Source of the DNA: Schistocerca nitens
Lineage: Eukaryota; Arthropoda; Insecta; Orthoptera; Acrididae
Assembly: GCF_023898315.1 (NCBI RefSeq)
Contig: NC_064616.1
Coordinates: 288,203,205-288,267,204, forward strand
Length of the DNA stretch: 64,000 nucleotides
Direction: 5' to 3'
Shown: positions 1 to 10,929 of the stretch, piece after piece
Layout: each line of letters starts with the position of its first letter
Position numbering within the stretch: the first letter of the stretch is position 1
The notes under the pieces: model-generated
The model's input: only the letters and a program-made list of their open reading frames with translations
Databases searched by the model: none
What the model was told of the DNA's origin: nothing
Translations under genes and position numbers: made by a program

Positions 1-385
1 TCGCAAATGCAGGGAGGTAACAACAACTGTCTATGTGTCTCCTTATGAGCCCTCATTTACCTCACCTATCCTTTTAGTTCTTACGCGAGATGATCGTTGG
101 TGACAGTAGAATAGTACTACAGTCTGTCGCCAATGTCGAATCTCTAAACTTCCTCAATAGCGTTTCGCGAAAAGAACGTCATCTTCTTTCAAGCGATTCT
201 CATTTGAGTTTCGGATTATTTACGCTATACTCATGGGTTGACCGAGCCCACCAGAAGCAAATCCAGCAATAAGCCTTTGAATTGCTTGGATGTCTTTCTT
301 TAATCCAGTTTGGTGGGGATCCCAAATACCAGAGTTGTATTTAAGAATGGGTCCAAAAAGTGTTCTTTTCTCGGTCCCCTTTATA
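1..385. other. No recognisable feature
   Basis: I see no repeat, RNA gene or protein family here. Open frames are short and lack motifs. Confidence 0.5.
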
Positions 386-1180
386 TTAGGGTCATTCAAA
401 AAGAAAGAAGGCTGAGGCTGCAAGATGAACACTGCTGAAGGGCTGTAAGAGCGCCGAGGCCCCAAATTTGCTACTGGAAGGACGTGGGTGTACAATCGCG
501 TGTCAACAGAACGAGCACGTGCACGCTTCGAGCGTCCACTTCACTCGGTTCGTGCTGAAAGCAGAGGAATGGAGGCTTCAAAAGAAGAGTAAAGGGTTTT
601 AGTGCGTTTTCTTCCCGAGGAAGGACTGCGAGTGAAGTCCTCGAAGGTGTTCTTTAAGTTTTTTAAAACAGATGACAATCGGATGGGGCCAAGTCGAACG
701 ATGACAGTGAACCCAAGGAGTCTGATTGTTGCAGAGGTCGAAGCGCTCACATGAGGTCTGGTACTTTCGTGCTGAAGAAGAGGTTGCTCCATGCGTGGAC
801 GAACTATTCCAATTCATGCTTTCAGTTCTACAAGGGTCTTGCAGTACCTTTCAGACTTTATGGTGGTGCCTTTAGACATGAATTCCAAATGCGCCTCACC
901 TTCAACATTCCAGAACACTGTGAGCATGACTGACTGCTGATGACATGGTCTTAAACCCCTTTCATGTCGGTGAGCCTTTTTGGCGGAGCTCCATTGTTGC
1001 TCTCTTGTTTTCAGGATCAAAATGGTGAACCCAGCTTCCATCACCTGTCTTATTACTGAAGTCGATACGATCATCAGCGTACACGGCTTTCATTCTTCTG
1101 TGGGTTTCAGTTGAAGGCACGTTTTCTGCGATTAGAAACTCTATTACAGCACGCTGTTTCTCACACACCGACATAATTAC
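386..1180 (-). mobile_element. Decayed mariner-type transposon, internally deleted
   Basis: On the minus strand, translation from about 1174 gives KQRAVIEFLIAEN, the helix-turn-helix start of a mariner transposase. It jumps after about 35 residues straight to TGDGSWVHHFDPE, the block holding the first catalytic Asp (here GDGSW, normally GDETW). The intervening 100-plus residues (rest of the DNA-binding region and linker) are missing. Further on, VMLTVFWNVEG and, in a shifted frame near 690-670, FDLAPSDCHLF mark the core and the third catalytic Asp. Several frame changes are present. The left end near 386 (agggtcattcaaaaag) resembles the terminal repeat of the mariner at 51556-52859, so both probably belong to related families. 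The matching right terminal repeat was not found. Non-functional. Confidence 0.75.
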
Positions 1181-2720
1181 GTTACACACAATCATGTCAC
1201 ACGCTACAATTCGTAGCCCTCTAGCGCAGAGGATTTCAACTTGCGTCAGCGAAGTGGAAAAAGCCGGCCGAGTAATAGTCATGACATGTACAACCTCAGC
1301 TGATATTGATAACAAAATAAAAAATTTGGACGCATTACTTTTCATCACGCCCTGACGCAGCGGTCTAGCGCTGGAGAGTGCTTGGTTACAGCTGCCTTGT
1401 AGTAATAATTGTCAATGCAGAAGACGCTCTTATAATGGTAGTGCGCGAGACAAAGCGATGTGCTGTTACCACATCTACAACGGACGACTCTCATTTCCTC
1501 CTTTCCCTTTCAAATCTTGAATTAAGAGTGGGAAGAACGACTGTCGGTAGGTTTCCGTATGAGTTCGAATTTCTTTCTCTCGGTATGAATATAGGCTGAT
1601 GTAATATTTTACGTGACTCTTCTTGGAACCCACGCTGGCAGAATTTTAACTGTTAACCTCTCGGAGATGCGTAACACTTCTGCTGGAGTTGGATGAGCAC
1701 CTCCCCCACGCTCTCGCGCTTAATGAAACGAATCCGTGTCTAGACTGATAACGCATCTTCTCTATCTGTTCTTAAAGCCATTTTTTTCGTGAACGAATTT
1801 TACTGCCTGGAATTTTTGCAGTGGATACCAACGCGTTAAACCCATAATTTTACACATATCTGTCAATTAAAAGATAAATATTCAGAAGCAAATTTGACCT
1901 TACATGTATGAAACTTGGGACAGAATGGTCATTATCGGAATCGTGATGGATGATGCTCAGATAAAGTGAATACGATCTCCACCTCAAAATTTCGGAGATC
2001 GTTGAAGGATATTTTATAATTATTGTGCTATAAAGGACCCCGTCGCCAGCTAATAGTCGAAGAACAATCATGAAATTATTATTTATTCGGCTTGTTACCC
2101 CAACTTACTTTGTTACTGCGAAAATACCTCACAACAGTAAAAAGCAACCAACAAACCGTGCAATACAAAACAAAACCTAGACGAAACACATACACTTTTA
2201 TCAAAGTGTGTTCAATCTGTCTTCTCAGCTTAAGATACCGTAAGTAACAAATGCAGATCTGTTTCCTTACAGGTATTGTTCAAATGTCGGCAATCATGTT
2301 CACGGCAGTGTGTAGACGACAAATACATCTGCGACAGTCCTGGAATCAGGTAAAAGTGAGTATCGATGTGAGTCGTTCATTGCAGTCACGTTGGGTTACC
2401 GAACTGGCCATAGAAAATGACCACCGCGAACAATTCATTGCTGTCCAAGCTGTACATAAATGTGGTTCCTAAGACGAAAGTATAAGGGGTGGATCTCGGG
2501 CCACACATGGTCAAATACCTGTTGTCATGGGTAGGAAAAGTAAGTCTTTTTTAGGATACATCCAGACAACAGGTTCCCCTGCCTAAGGAATATCTCCAGC
2601 ACTTTAAAGAATACTGAAACAATCACTCACAAGACAGATTTTAACGCTCCAAATATCACACATACCAGATAGCACAAAGAAGTACAAACAATTGGAAAGA
2701 GTAACATGGGGCATTTCACA
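1181..2720. other. No recognisable feature
   Basis: No coding, RNA or repeat signal that I recognise. The part from about 2500 may be the 5' region of the LINE that follows, but nothing in the sequence proves it. Confidence 0.4.
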
Positions 2721-5368
2721 GACATAGCAATCCTCCACCAAAACATGCAATCCATAAAAAATAAAAAAACAACTATCAGAAGTTGAGCTCCAATCTTTGA
2801 ACTGCTCAGTAGTTTGTGTTACTGAGCAATGGTAAAGAGAGACAGAAATCCAACATGTAGTGTTATCATCGTATGAAAGGGCAAACTCTTACTGCAGAAC
2901 TGCTTCAGGGAGCGGAGGATCATTCGTTTCTATGAGAAAAGGAACACAGTTCAAATTAAGACATGACCTCAGTACAGCAACTGAAGACAAACACTTTGAA
3001 ATATCAGCTATTGAATTAACAGGGCTTGATATCACCAAGAAATTAATCACTTTATGTGTGTATAGATCTCCCAAGGGAAGCATGGACACTTTTTTCAATA
3101 AATTAACAGAAGTTCTAGATAAAGTCTCAAGCACAAAGGTCAACATAATTCTGTGTGAGGACATTAACATCAGCACTAGTATCATAAATGAATCCAGCAG
3201 CACCCTCATAAATATCCTTCAACGTTTTGGCGTGTCCCTATTGGTCAATAGTGCAACAAGGTTTACTACAATGACTGCATTAGTAATTGACCATGTGGCC
3301 ATGAATATGGACAGGGAAAAATGTGATGTAGCTGTAAAGGATCTCGGACTATGAGGCCATCTCTGTCAAATAACAACAGTAAAATCAGGCATCGAATCAT
3401 TCTCTAAACTACAATCTTACAAACAACAGCTATCAGAAATCAAAATAAAAGATTTTTCAAAGGAACTAGCAAAACAAAGCTGAAATGAAGTGTATAAGGT
3501 AACCAATGTGAATATGAAATTCTCTAAATTCTCCACATTATTTAAATTGAAGTTTGAAAAAGCATTTCCAAAAGTATGCATGTCTGTATCAACATCTCAC
3601 AAAAACAGATGGATAATAGTAGGTATTAAGAAGTCCTCCCAAACACTTAAATACCTCAGTTCCATGAAAAAGAGTCGCAATAATCCAGAATTCTTGAATT
3701 TCTATCAGATACAAAAATATCTATAGAAAGGAGCTGACTGCTGTAGAAAAGTCATTTAATGACAAAAATAATATATAATGCAGAGAACAAAAGCAAAGCA
3801 GTCTGGGATGTTATAAAAAAAAAAGGAAACAGGGAGAGGCAAACAAATGCAGAATAACATACTGCAAAGGGAGAGGCATAAATTCCCGAAAACAAATGTA
3901 ACACCTGTCAATAATGTTGCACTAAATATAATGATGTTACTTCCAACCACAGAGAATGAAGTCAATAAAACTGTTCAAAAAATAAAAAATAAAATGTCAG
4001 TTGGCTCAGATGAAGTACCAACGTGTGTACTGAAACAATGCATAGAGATTATACAAACCCGCTTAAAGAATACTTCACATCAGGGACATTTCCAGAGCAG
4101 TTAAAACAGGCAAGAGTTGTACCTTTGCTTAAGAAAGGTAATGCAGATGACTTAGAAAATTACCGGCCCATTTCCCTGCTGTCATCATCTTCAAAAATAA
4201 TAGAAGCAATTATGAAATACGCGGGATTGAACCGTCGTCCTCCCGAATGCGAGTCCAGTGTCTAACCACTGCGCCACCTCGCTCGGTGATGACCACAAGA
4301 TTCTATTAAATAAATTAGAAGCATTAGGAATAAGAGGAGTAGCTAATGACTGTTTTCAGTCATACCTAGCAGATAGGGTACAAAGAGTAGTGATAACACA
4401 TGCTTCAAATAGATCCAAACATTTAGTAAAACATTTACCAGAGCCTAAACAAATTAATTTAGGGGTTCTGCAAGGTAGCACATTAGCACCAATACTATTC
4501 CTGATATACATCGATGCCTATCCCAGTACTGTTACTCATGATGAAAAAATTCACTTCGCTGATGACAGCAATATTATAGTCACTGAGAAAACAAGACAAC
4601 TCCTTGCAGAAAAAGCAAATGAAGCTCTCAAGGAAGTTTACGATTGGTCAGTAAGCTATAAATTGACATTGTACATAAAGAAAATTAATGCCATGAATTT
4701 CAGTTTGAAGAGGGAAAATGACAATGTTAAAATAAATGTAGATGGCACGTCTATAGACTGTGTGACATATGCAAAATTTCTAGGAATAAATATTGATTCT
4801 CAGTTGAAGTGGTGTGAACACACAAAGGTACTTGCAAACAGAATCTCATCATCATGTTAAGCCCTTAGAACCCTATCATCAGTGTGTAACATGCAGTGTC
4901 TTTTAGTTACATACTACTCATATGTACACTCAGTTCTTAGCTATGGCATTCTTTTTTGGGGGACAAATGAACAAAATATGAACACAATTTTCAGACTCCA
5001 GAAAAGAGCCATGATAATCTTAACCAAAAATGGTAGTCGAGCTCATTATAAAGATCTGTTCAAAACACGGGATTTTAACTGCTCCGTGTGAATATATTTA
5101 CCAGTCAGTTGTACACATCAAAAATAACATTGGTAATTACAGCACGAACAGTTCCGTCTATGACCATGGAACAAGACCTCACATTGGCCACGAAAATATA
5201 AACATAAAACTCAAAACAGCATTTTACCAAGGAATAATACTGTACAATAAATTACCAAAAGAGATAAAAGAAATTGCAAAAATACACTTATTTAAAAAGG
5301 CAGCTAAAAAGTACCTGTTATGCAATACATTTTATACATTGAAGGATTACTTAGATAAAACAGAGTAG
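2721..5368 (+). pseudogene. LINE endonuclease / reverse transcriptase, broken
   Basis: The endonuclease part (about 2721-3354) contains LCVYRSPKG, the NIILCEDINIS block (family norm GDFN) and VIDHVAMN (SDH-type box). The reverse transcriptase part shows NKMSVGSDEVPT, NYRPISLLSSSSKIIE (about 4159-4206), DDHKILLNKLEALGIRG (from 4288), GVLQGSTLAPILFLIYI and the catalytic FADD box at 4555-4566. YAKFLGINIDSQLKW, SVLSYGILFWG and a C-terminal tail ending near 5366 follow. Several stops and frame shifts break it. Between the KIIE and DDHKILL blocks a stretch of the palm/fingers region, roughly 70-90 residues by family comparison, is replaced by a 68-bp SINE head. It cannot encode an active enzyme. 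Confidence 0.8.
4219..4286 (-). repeat. Fragment of a tRNA-derived SINE head (SINE-2)
   Basis: Read on the minus strand, this 68-bp piece matches the tRNA-like head of the SINE at 5369-5795: an A-box-like ggtggcgcagtgg and a B-box-like cggttcaatcc. It sits where part of the LINE reverse transcriptase is missing. I see no body, tail or target duplication, so it looks like a captured fragment rather than a normal insertion. Confidence 0.7.
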
Positions 5369-5795
5369 AGTTGGGGTTGTTTGGGGGAGGAGCAAATGGC
5401 TCTGAGCACTATGGGACTTAACTGCTGTGGTCATCAGTCCCCTAGAACTTAGAACTACTTAAATCTAACTAACCTAAGGATATCACACACATCCAAGCCC
5501 GAGGCAGGATTCGAACCTGCGTCCGTAGCGGTCGCGCGGTTCCAGACTGTAGCGCCTAGAACCGCTCGGCCACCCGGCCGGCGCGGGAGGAGTCCAGACA
5601 GCGAGGTCATCGGTCTCATCGGATTAGGAAAGGACGGGGAAGGAAGTCGGCCGTGCCCTTTCAAAGGAACCATCCCGGCATTTGCCTGGAGCAATATAGG
5701 GAAAGCACGGAAAACCTAAATCAGGATGGCCGGACGCGGGATTGAACCGTCGTTCTCCCGAATGCGAGTCCAGTGTGCTGCGCTACCTCACTCGG
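5369..5795 (-). mobile_element. SINE-2 (tRNA-derived), containing a nested SINE-1
   Basis: The tRNA-like head is at the right end (about 5730-5795) and the tail at the left. The element is flanked by a perfect 13-bp target duplication, taaaacagagtag, at 5356-5368 and 5796-5808, so it inserted into the 3' region of the LINE. A SINE-1 sits inside it at 5393-5584. A relative of the same family is at 63392-63605. Confidence 0.9.
5393..5584 (-). mobile_element. SINE-1 (tRNA-derived) nested in SINE-2
   Basis: Full-length minus-strand copy: tail block aaatggctctgagcac at the left, then the body, then a tRNA-like head with B box (complement of ggattcgaacc) and a terminal ggccggcgc. The 8-bp duplication gggaggag at 5385-5392 and 5585-5592 flanks it and lies within SINE-2, so SINE-1 arrived later. 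Confidence 0.9.
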
Positions 5796-6449
5796 TAAAA
5801 CAGAGTAGGGGTTTGGTAAAAAATGTTATACAAATAAATAATAATAATGATTATAAAACATTCAACATTCCACATAACTCCTTCACACTACGTTTTTTTT
5901 CTAGAAAAGCTTACCCCCAAGCTATGCATTCTGCAATAGTAACACCTCTTCCTCTTTCTCACCTGAACATCTCACTCATTATAGAGGGATGCTGACTCAG
6001 TTTTTCAGGATAGCAAATGGGAAGTTGTAGTACAGAAAATGGCCCAGAGATTACCAGCGTGTGTGTGTTTGCGCGTGTAGTGAGTGAAGTGTTATGAACA
6101 ATGTGTGTATAGTGTGTGCAGTGACTGACTGTAAGATATGAGTGAACAGTGTGGCATTACATTATTTAATAAATTATTTGTAAAAAAAGTATTGTATACC
6201 AGGAGTAGATCTAATGATTGTCTCTAACTATAAATCTGTAAATGTATGCGTATACGAATTAGCTTATTATAAATGGGTCTAAACTTGTAAATAATTTGAC
6301 ATGTCCAATGTCCTTGTAAAAAGAGATCCACGGATGAATAAAGCTGCTACTACAACTAATAATAAACGGAACGTTTTATACCCGACTCCGTTCAGTTAAC
6401 CGAAGTACTTAACGTTCAGTCACATAGTCGTTGAGAGTGCCATCCCCTT

Positions 6450-6955
6450 ACATTCACAGCGACTTCAGCTACTGCGTATGGATTCTCGTCATCCCGTACA
6501 TGGCTACTCCTAGTGTTTGACATCCCCTCTCTCGCAAGCATGGCGGCCTATGTAAACAACACGAAAGGTTGGAAATTGTGGTTTTCTGCACGTTACTGTA
6601 AGAGCCAACATGTATACACCACTGGACATGGCATGTCTGCTGTCTGCAATACCCGCATCTTCTATGGACGAAATGGTTGCCGTTGTTGCTCATGTAAGAT
6701 TCTGAAAACAGCTGTTTGGCTTGCGTTCAGAGATCGTGCAACGCGCCCACTATTGGTGGCAGGATTGTCACAAATCGCGTGCAACACATTCTCTTCCAGA
6801 TCGGGTGTTCCGGCGTACCACACACCGCCGGCATCTTCCATTTCAACATGCCAGTCACCTTTTTCTTGTAGGAGCCTTTCCACAGACGCAAAAGTTCTGC
6901 GATACACCTTCAGAGAGGAGCGAATATTTATAAGAATACTTACGTAGCGAGATAA
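6450..6955 (-). pseudogene. Fragment of a mariner-like transposase
   Basis: Minus-strand translation contains TPDLEENVLHAICDNP then SGRVARSLNASQTAVFRILH, a helix-turn-helix of the Tc1/mariner group. Closer to 6480, SSHVRDDENPYAVAEVAV matches the HVWADENPHAIVQSRHQHRF segment of the better preserved element at 25926-27702. The copy has several stops and frame shifts, and no terminal repeats were found. Just right of it (about 6960-7010) a trace resembling SPDLNP suggests rearrangement or a second fragment. Confidence 0.6.
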
Positions 6956-6960
6956 TCTGA

Positions 6961-7509
6961 AGGACATCATATTGGGTTAAGATCTAGTGAATTTGGAGAA
7001 CGGATTTCATGTGCCACTAGGTACATAAAAGTACATATCGTTGCTAAGTTAATGTTGGATGCAACGAAATTGCGATCTGGTGGAGATCCCGGGCCCGAAT
7101 GTCACCAGACACAAAGTGCGGGCAACTTCTTTGTCCAAGTTGAGAGGGTAATCATATCCGAATTCACGAGGCGAAGTTGTCATGGGCTGCTTATATTACT
7201 GTTCTTGTTGTTGTTGCGGTCATCACTTAGAATAGTGGTTTGATGTGGCTCTCTACTGAAGTGTATCCTCGACAAACCCGTTCATTTCTGTATGACTACT
7301 GTAAACCGAATCCATTTGAATCTCCATAATATGGTTTAACTTTACGTCCTCCTACAATTTTTACCCTTCACACTTCCCTCCATTGGCGAGTCGTCGATGC
7401 CGCAGAATACATTCTGTCAACCAATATCTTCTTTTAGTCAAGTTGTGTATAAATTTCTTTCTTCGCGAATTCATTACGTAACTGTGCTATCAGACGTATA
7501 GAACCACAC
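6961..7509. other. No clear feature
   Basis: Apart from the weak DLNP-like trace near 6960-7010 I recognise nothing in this stretch. Confidence 0.4.
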
Positions 7510-7665
7510 AATGCCGACTGCCATATAGCGTCATGCGGATGCGGTATGGAGGAGCATGGAGCCAGCATATCACTCTCTCGGCCGTTGTCGTCTCTCCAAA
7601 CCTTGTAGCCGCTAATTCTCAAACATGTAGCTCCTCAGTTGGCATCACGAGACTGAATGGACCCT
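7510..7665 (-). repeat. 5S-rRNA-derived SINE, body fragment
   Basis: The block from gatgcggtatggaggagc through cctcagttggcatcacgag matches the body of the 5S-derived SINEs at 28530-28850 and 47100-47414, in the same orientation. The 5S-like head that should follow to the right is absent, so this copy is 5'-truncated. Confidence 0.6.
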
Positions 7666-7779
7666 GCAGTACTAGAAACTGAACCCGGATCCTCTGCACG
7701 GTAATCAGATTTGCTGGCCACTCTGCTACAGAGGCAGATAGCAGTTCGATGGTACCTCTTCATTACTTACCTGATACAC

Positions 7780-8455
7780 TCAAGTAATCTTCAGCATATT
7801 TCTGTAACATCACATTCAAATGCTTCTATTCTCTTCTTCTCTGAACTGTTTATAGTCCACGTTTCACATTTGTACAAGGTTACACTCCAAAATGTGCCTT
7901 CAAAAATCTTCAGCATATGTTTGAAACACCACATTCAAATGCTTTTATTCTCTTTTCTTAAATGTTTATAGCTAAGTTTCACACTTGTATAAGATTACAC
8001 TCCATAATATACCTTCGCAAATCACTTTTAACATTTAAATTTATAGTTCTCGTTCCGAAATGTTTTTCTTGTCATTGAAAGTCTACATATTATATACTCT
8101 TTACAGGAGCCATCGTCAGTTATCTTTCTGTTCAAATTGTAAAATTCATCGACGACTTTTGGTGTCTGATTTTCCTAATCTAGTTCCCACTGCAACAAGT
8201 GATTATACTCTACTTTTCAAAAAAATGGTTCAAATGGCTCTGAGCACGATGGGACTTAACATCTATGGTCATCAGTCCCCTAGAACTTAGAACTACTGAA
8301 ACCTAGCTAACCTAAGGACAGCACATAACACCCAGCCATCACGAGGCAGAGAAAATCCATGACTCTACTTTTCAATTAACTGTTATTTACTATTGTTGAT
8401 ATTCACCTGACCAAGTGTTTTCATGACACTGTCCATTCTGTTTAACTGATGTTCC
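7780..8455 (-). pseudogene. RTE-type LINE fragment (reverse transcriptase C-terminal part), partly duplicated
   Basis: Minus-strand translation gives, from right to left, LEHQLNRMDSVMK, then KITDDGSCKEYIICRLSM, NVKSDLRRYIMEC and SEKKRIEAFE. These match the RTE-like LINE at 34105-36148 (EEQLNGMDSVLK, KITDDGRSREDIKCRLAM, DKKRIEAFEMW). A SINE with target duplication splits it at 8221-8361. The KKRIEAFE segment occurs twice in tandem (about 7789-7905 and 7905-8025), a local duplication of about 115 bp that has since diverged. Only the thumb and C-terminal region remains. Confidence 0.7.
8221..8361 (-). mobile_element. SINE with the SINE-1 tail but a different head, truncated
   Basis: The tail and body (tggctctgagcacgatgg, cagtcccctagaacttag) equal those of SINE-1. 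The right end then departs from SINE-1 into cacgaggcagagaaaatcc instead of the usual gcaggattcgaacctgc. The copy stops there, so the head is mostly missing. A perfect 14-bp target duplication (actctacttttcaa, 8207-8220 and 8362-8375) proves a genuine insertion of a 5'-truncated copy. The departing sequence resembles the start of another tRNA-headed locust SINE that I recall. Confidence 0.8.
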
Positions 8456-8793
8456 AAGTCAGGTATAGCCAGTCCAAAACGTAACCGAAGCTAGTCCAGC
8501 GAACAGAGCAGGATCGCGAACGGCAAACTAGTACGGCGTGCCCCAAAGAGGACGCGAACTGGCTGGCGCTCGTATTTAATCAGCCGACGAGCCTCTGGCC
8601 TCGCTCATCGAACGTATTTGCCACCACCCCCTGAGCAGCTGGCATGTTAATGCTGTGCGTCTGCCCCTTAACTCAGTGCTTCTCGGCGTTTTTCCACTTG
8701 GCGCCCCATTGCTGTAGTAGTGGAATGTTGGCCAACGCGCACAGCCTACAAGTTACAAATCTTCAGAGTTTAAACAGACACCAAATTCAACTA
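8456..8793. other. No recognisable feature
   Basis: No motif, repeat or RNA signal recognised. Confidence 0.4.
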
Positions 8794-10197
8794 CATTACT
8801 GCCCATTAAAATTGATACACCACGAAGATGACGTGCTACAGACGCGAAATTTAACCGACAGGAAGAAAATGCTGTAATATGCTGTAATATGCAAATGATC
8901 AGCTTTTCACAGCATTCACACAAGGTTGGTGCCGGTGGCGACACCTACAACGTGCTGGCATGAGGATTGTTTCGAACCGATTTCTCATACACTAACAGCA
9001 GTTGACCGGCGTTGCCTGGTGAAACGTTGTTGTCATGCCTCGTGTAAGGAGGATAAATGTGTACCATCACGTTTCCAACTTTGATAAAGGTCGGATTGTA
9101 ACCTATCGCGATTGTGGTTTATCGTATCGCGACATTGCTGCTCGCGTTGGTCGAAATCCAATGACTGTTAGCAGAATATCGAATCGGTGGGTTTAGGAGG
9201 GTAATACGAAACGCCGTGCTGGATCCCAACGGCCTCGTATCACTAGCAGTCGCGATGACAGGCATCTTATCCGCATGGCTGTAACGGATCGTGCAGCCAC
9301 GTCCCGTTCCCTGAGTCAACAGATGGGGACGTTTGCCAGACAACAAACATCTGCACGAATAGTTCGACGACGTTTGCAGCAGCATGGACTATCAGCTCGG
9401 AGACCGTGGCTGCGGTTACCCTTGACGCTGCATTACAGACAAGAGCGCCTGCGATGGTGTACTCAACGACGAACCTGGGTGCACGAATGGCAAAACGTCA
9501 TTTTTTCGGATGAATCCAGGTTCTGTTTACAGCATCATAATGGTCGCATCCGTTTTTGGCGACATCGTGGTGAACACAGATTGGAAGCGTGTATTCGTCA
9601 TCGTCATGCTGGCGTGATGGTATGGGATGCCATTGGTTACACGTGTCGGTCACCTCTTGTTCGCATTGACGGCACTTTGAACAGTGGACGTTACATTTCA
9701 GATGTGTTACGACCCGTGGCTCTACCCTTCATTCGAACCCTGCGAAACCCTACATTTCAGCAGGATAATTCACTACCGCATGTTGCAGGTCCTGTATGGG
9801 CCTTTCTGGATACAGAAAATGTTCGACTGGTTGCCGTGGCCAGCACATCATCCAAATCTCTCACCAACTGAAAACGTCTGGTCAATGGTGGCCGAGCAAC
9901 TGGCTCGTCACAATACGCCAATCACTACTCTTGATGAACTGTCGTATCGTGTTGAAACTGCATGTCAGCTGTTCCTTACACGCCATCCAAGCTCTGTTTG
10001 ACTCAATGCCCAGGCGTATCAAGGCCGTTATTACGGACAGAGGTGGTTGTTCTGGGTACTGATTTCTCAGGATCTAGGCACCCAAATTGCGTGTAAATGG
10101 AAACACATGTCAGTTCTAGTACAATATATTTGTCCAATGAGTACCCGTTTATCATCTGCATTTCTTCTTGGTGTAGCAATTTTGATGGCCAGTAGTG
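8794..10197 (+). mobile_element. Tc1-family DNA transposon, copy A
   Basis: A 1,404-bp element bounded by TA (8792-8793 and 10198-10199). Imperfect terminal inverted repeats of about 33 bp start cattactgcccattaaaat on the left and cactactggccatcaaaat on the right, read inward. It carries one degraded transposase gene. A second copy of the same family lies at 48068-49473. Confidence 0.92.
9035..10062 (+). pseudogene. Tc1-type transposase (DD34E), broken
   Basis: The enzyme cuts and pastes its own element at TA sites. The start MPRVRRINVYHH is followed by helix-turn-helix text (GLSYRDIAARVGRNPMTVSRI), ARRPWLRLPLT, the first catalytic block IFSDESRFCL, VMVWDAIGY, and FQQDNSLPH with the second Asp. 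PTENVW holds the catalytic Glu but lies in a shifted frame, and HAIQALFDSMPRRIKAVI ends the protein in yet another frame. Defects seen: a TAG at 9194-9196 where copy B has CAG (Gln), one frame shift near 9835 and one near 9980. Starting at 9035 gives about 343 codons, the normal Tc1 length. Inactive. Confidence 0.88.
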
Positions 10198-10929
10198 TAG
10201 TACAAGCCATGAGATTTTAATTACCATCTAGAAAAACCTGCGCTGAAATGCGCAGGACACAGTACCGTACCAAGCAGTAATAGATATCAAAATAAAGTGT
10301 CGCAGTCCATTTATGAATTGGAGTATAGCGCACTAACTTTCTGCATTTAAAGAGAATAATGTTGCAACAATTCATCTCGAGTTGGTGAAAGCATACAGCA
10401 ACAGTGCTGCACCAAATCGCACATATACAAATTTTAATGGCGAAGAACAATGAGCAGACCGTGAGTCTGAGAAAAAACGGAAAACGCAAAAGAAGTGGTG
10501 GCCCTGGTGCTCGACACAGGCGTATCACAGTCGAGGCGATAATGGTAAAAGTGAAACACGGTGAAGAATCAGTTTTCAACATCTTGTACGGCATTTTGAA
10601 CATGACAAACGTCGCTGCCCGCTAGAGTACACGACTGCTCTCACCCATTCAAAAATCCCGCCGCACCAAGATAGCAGCGGAAGTGTTGCAGCTGTGTCAG
10701 ATTAACTCAGATTTATTGATTAGCCGCCTAATCGCGGTAGGGAGAGCTGACCGTATCACTGTGACCGCGAAGGAGCAAAGGAGTAAAGCAAGCACAAGAG
10801 GGCTCACCACCGCTGGAAAGGGCGTAGGCCCAATCATTGTCGAGCAAGGTAATGCTGAGTAACTTTTCGGGGCTGCCGTGCTGTGGTGCTAACGTATTAT
10901 GTTCATAAGGAGCAAAGCGTCACAGGAAC
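10198..10929. other. No recognisable feature
   Basis: Short open frames on both strands lack motifs. I cannot place this stretch in any repeat family. Confidence 0.4.

Larger units (their letters stand above)
2721..6363 (+). mobile_element. Non-LTR retrotransposon (LINE), Jockey/CR1-like, with nested SINEs
   Basis: A LINE copies itself by target-primed reverse transcription. From about 2721 the translation starts an AP-type endonuclease (HQNMQSIKNK), followed by reverse transcriptase to about 5366 and a 3' untranslated region. The element ends near 6363 with an aataaa signal at 6337-6342 and a short ACT/AAT-rich tail, as CR1-group LINEs often do. A pair of nested SINEs interrupts it at 5369-5795, and a SINE head fragment lies at 4219-4286. 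The 5' end is undefined and ORF1 was not identified. Clade placement (CR1/Daphne-like) rests on motif style only. Confidence 0.8.
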
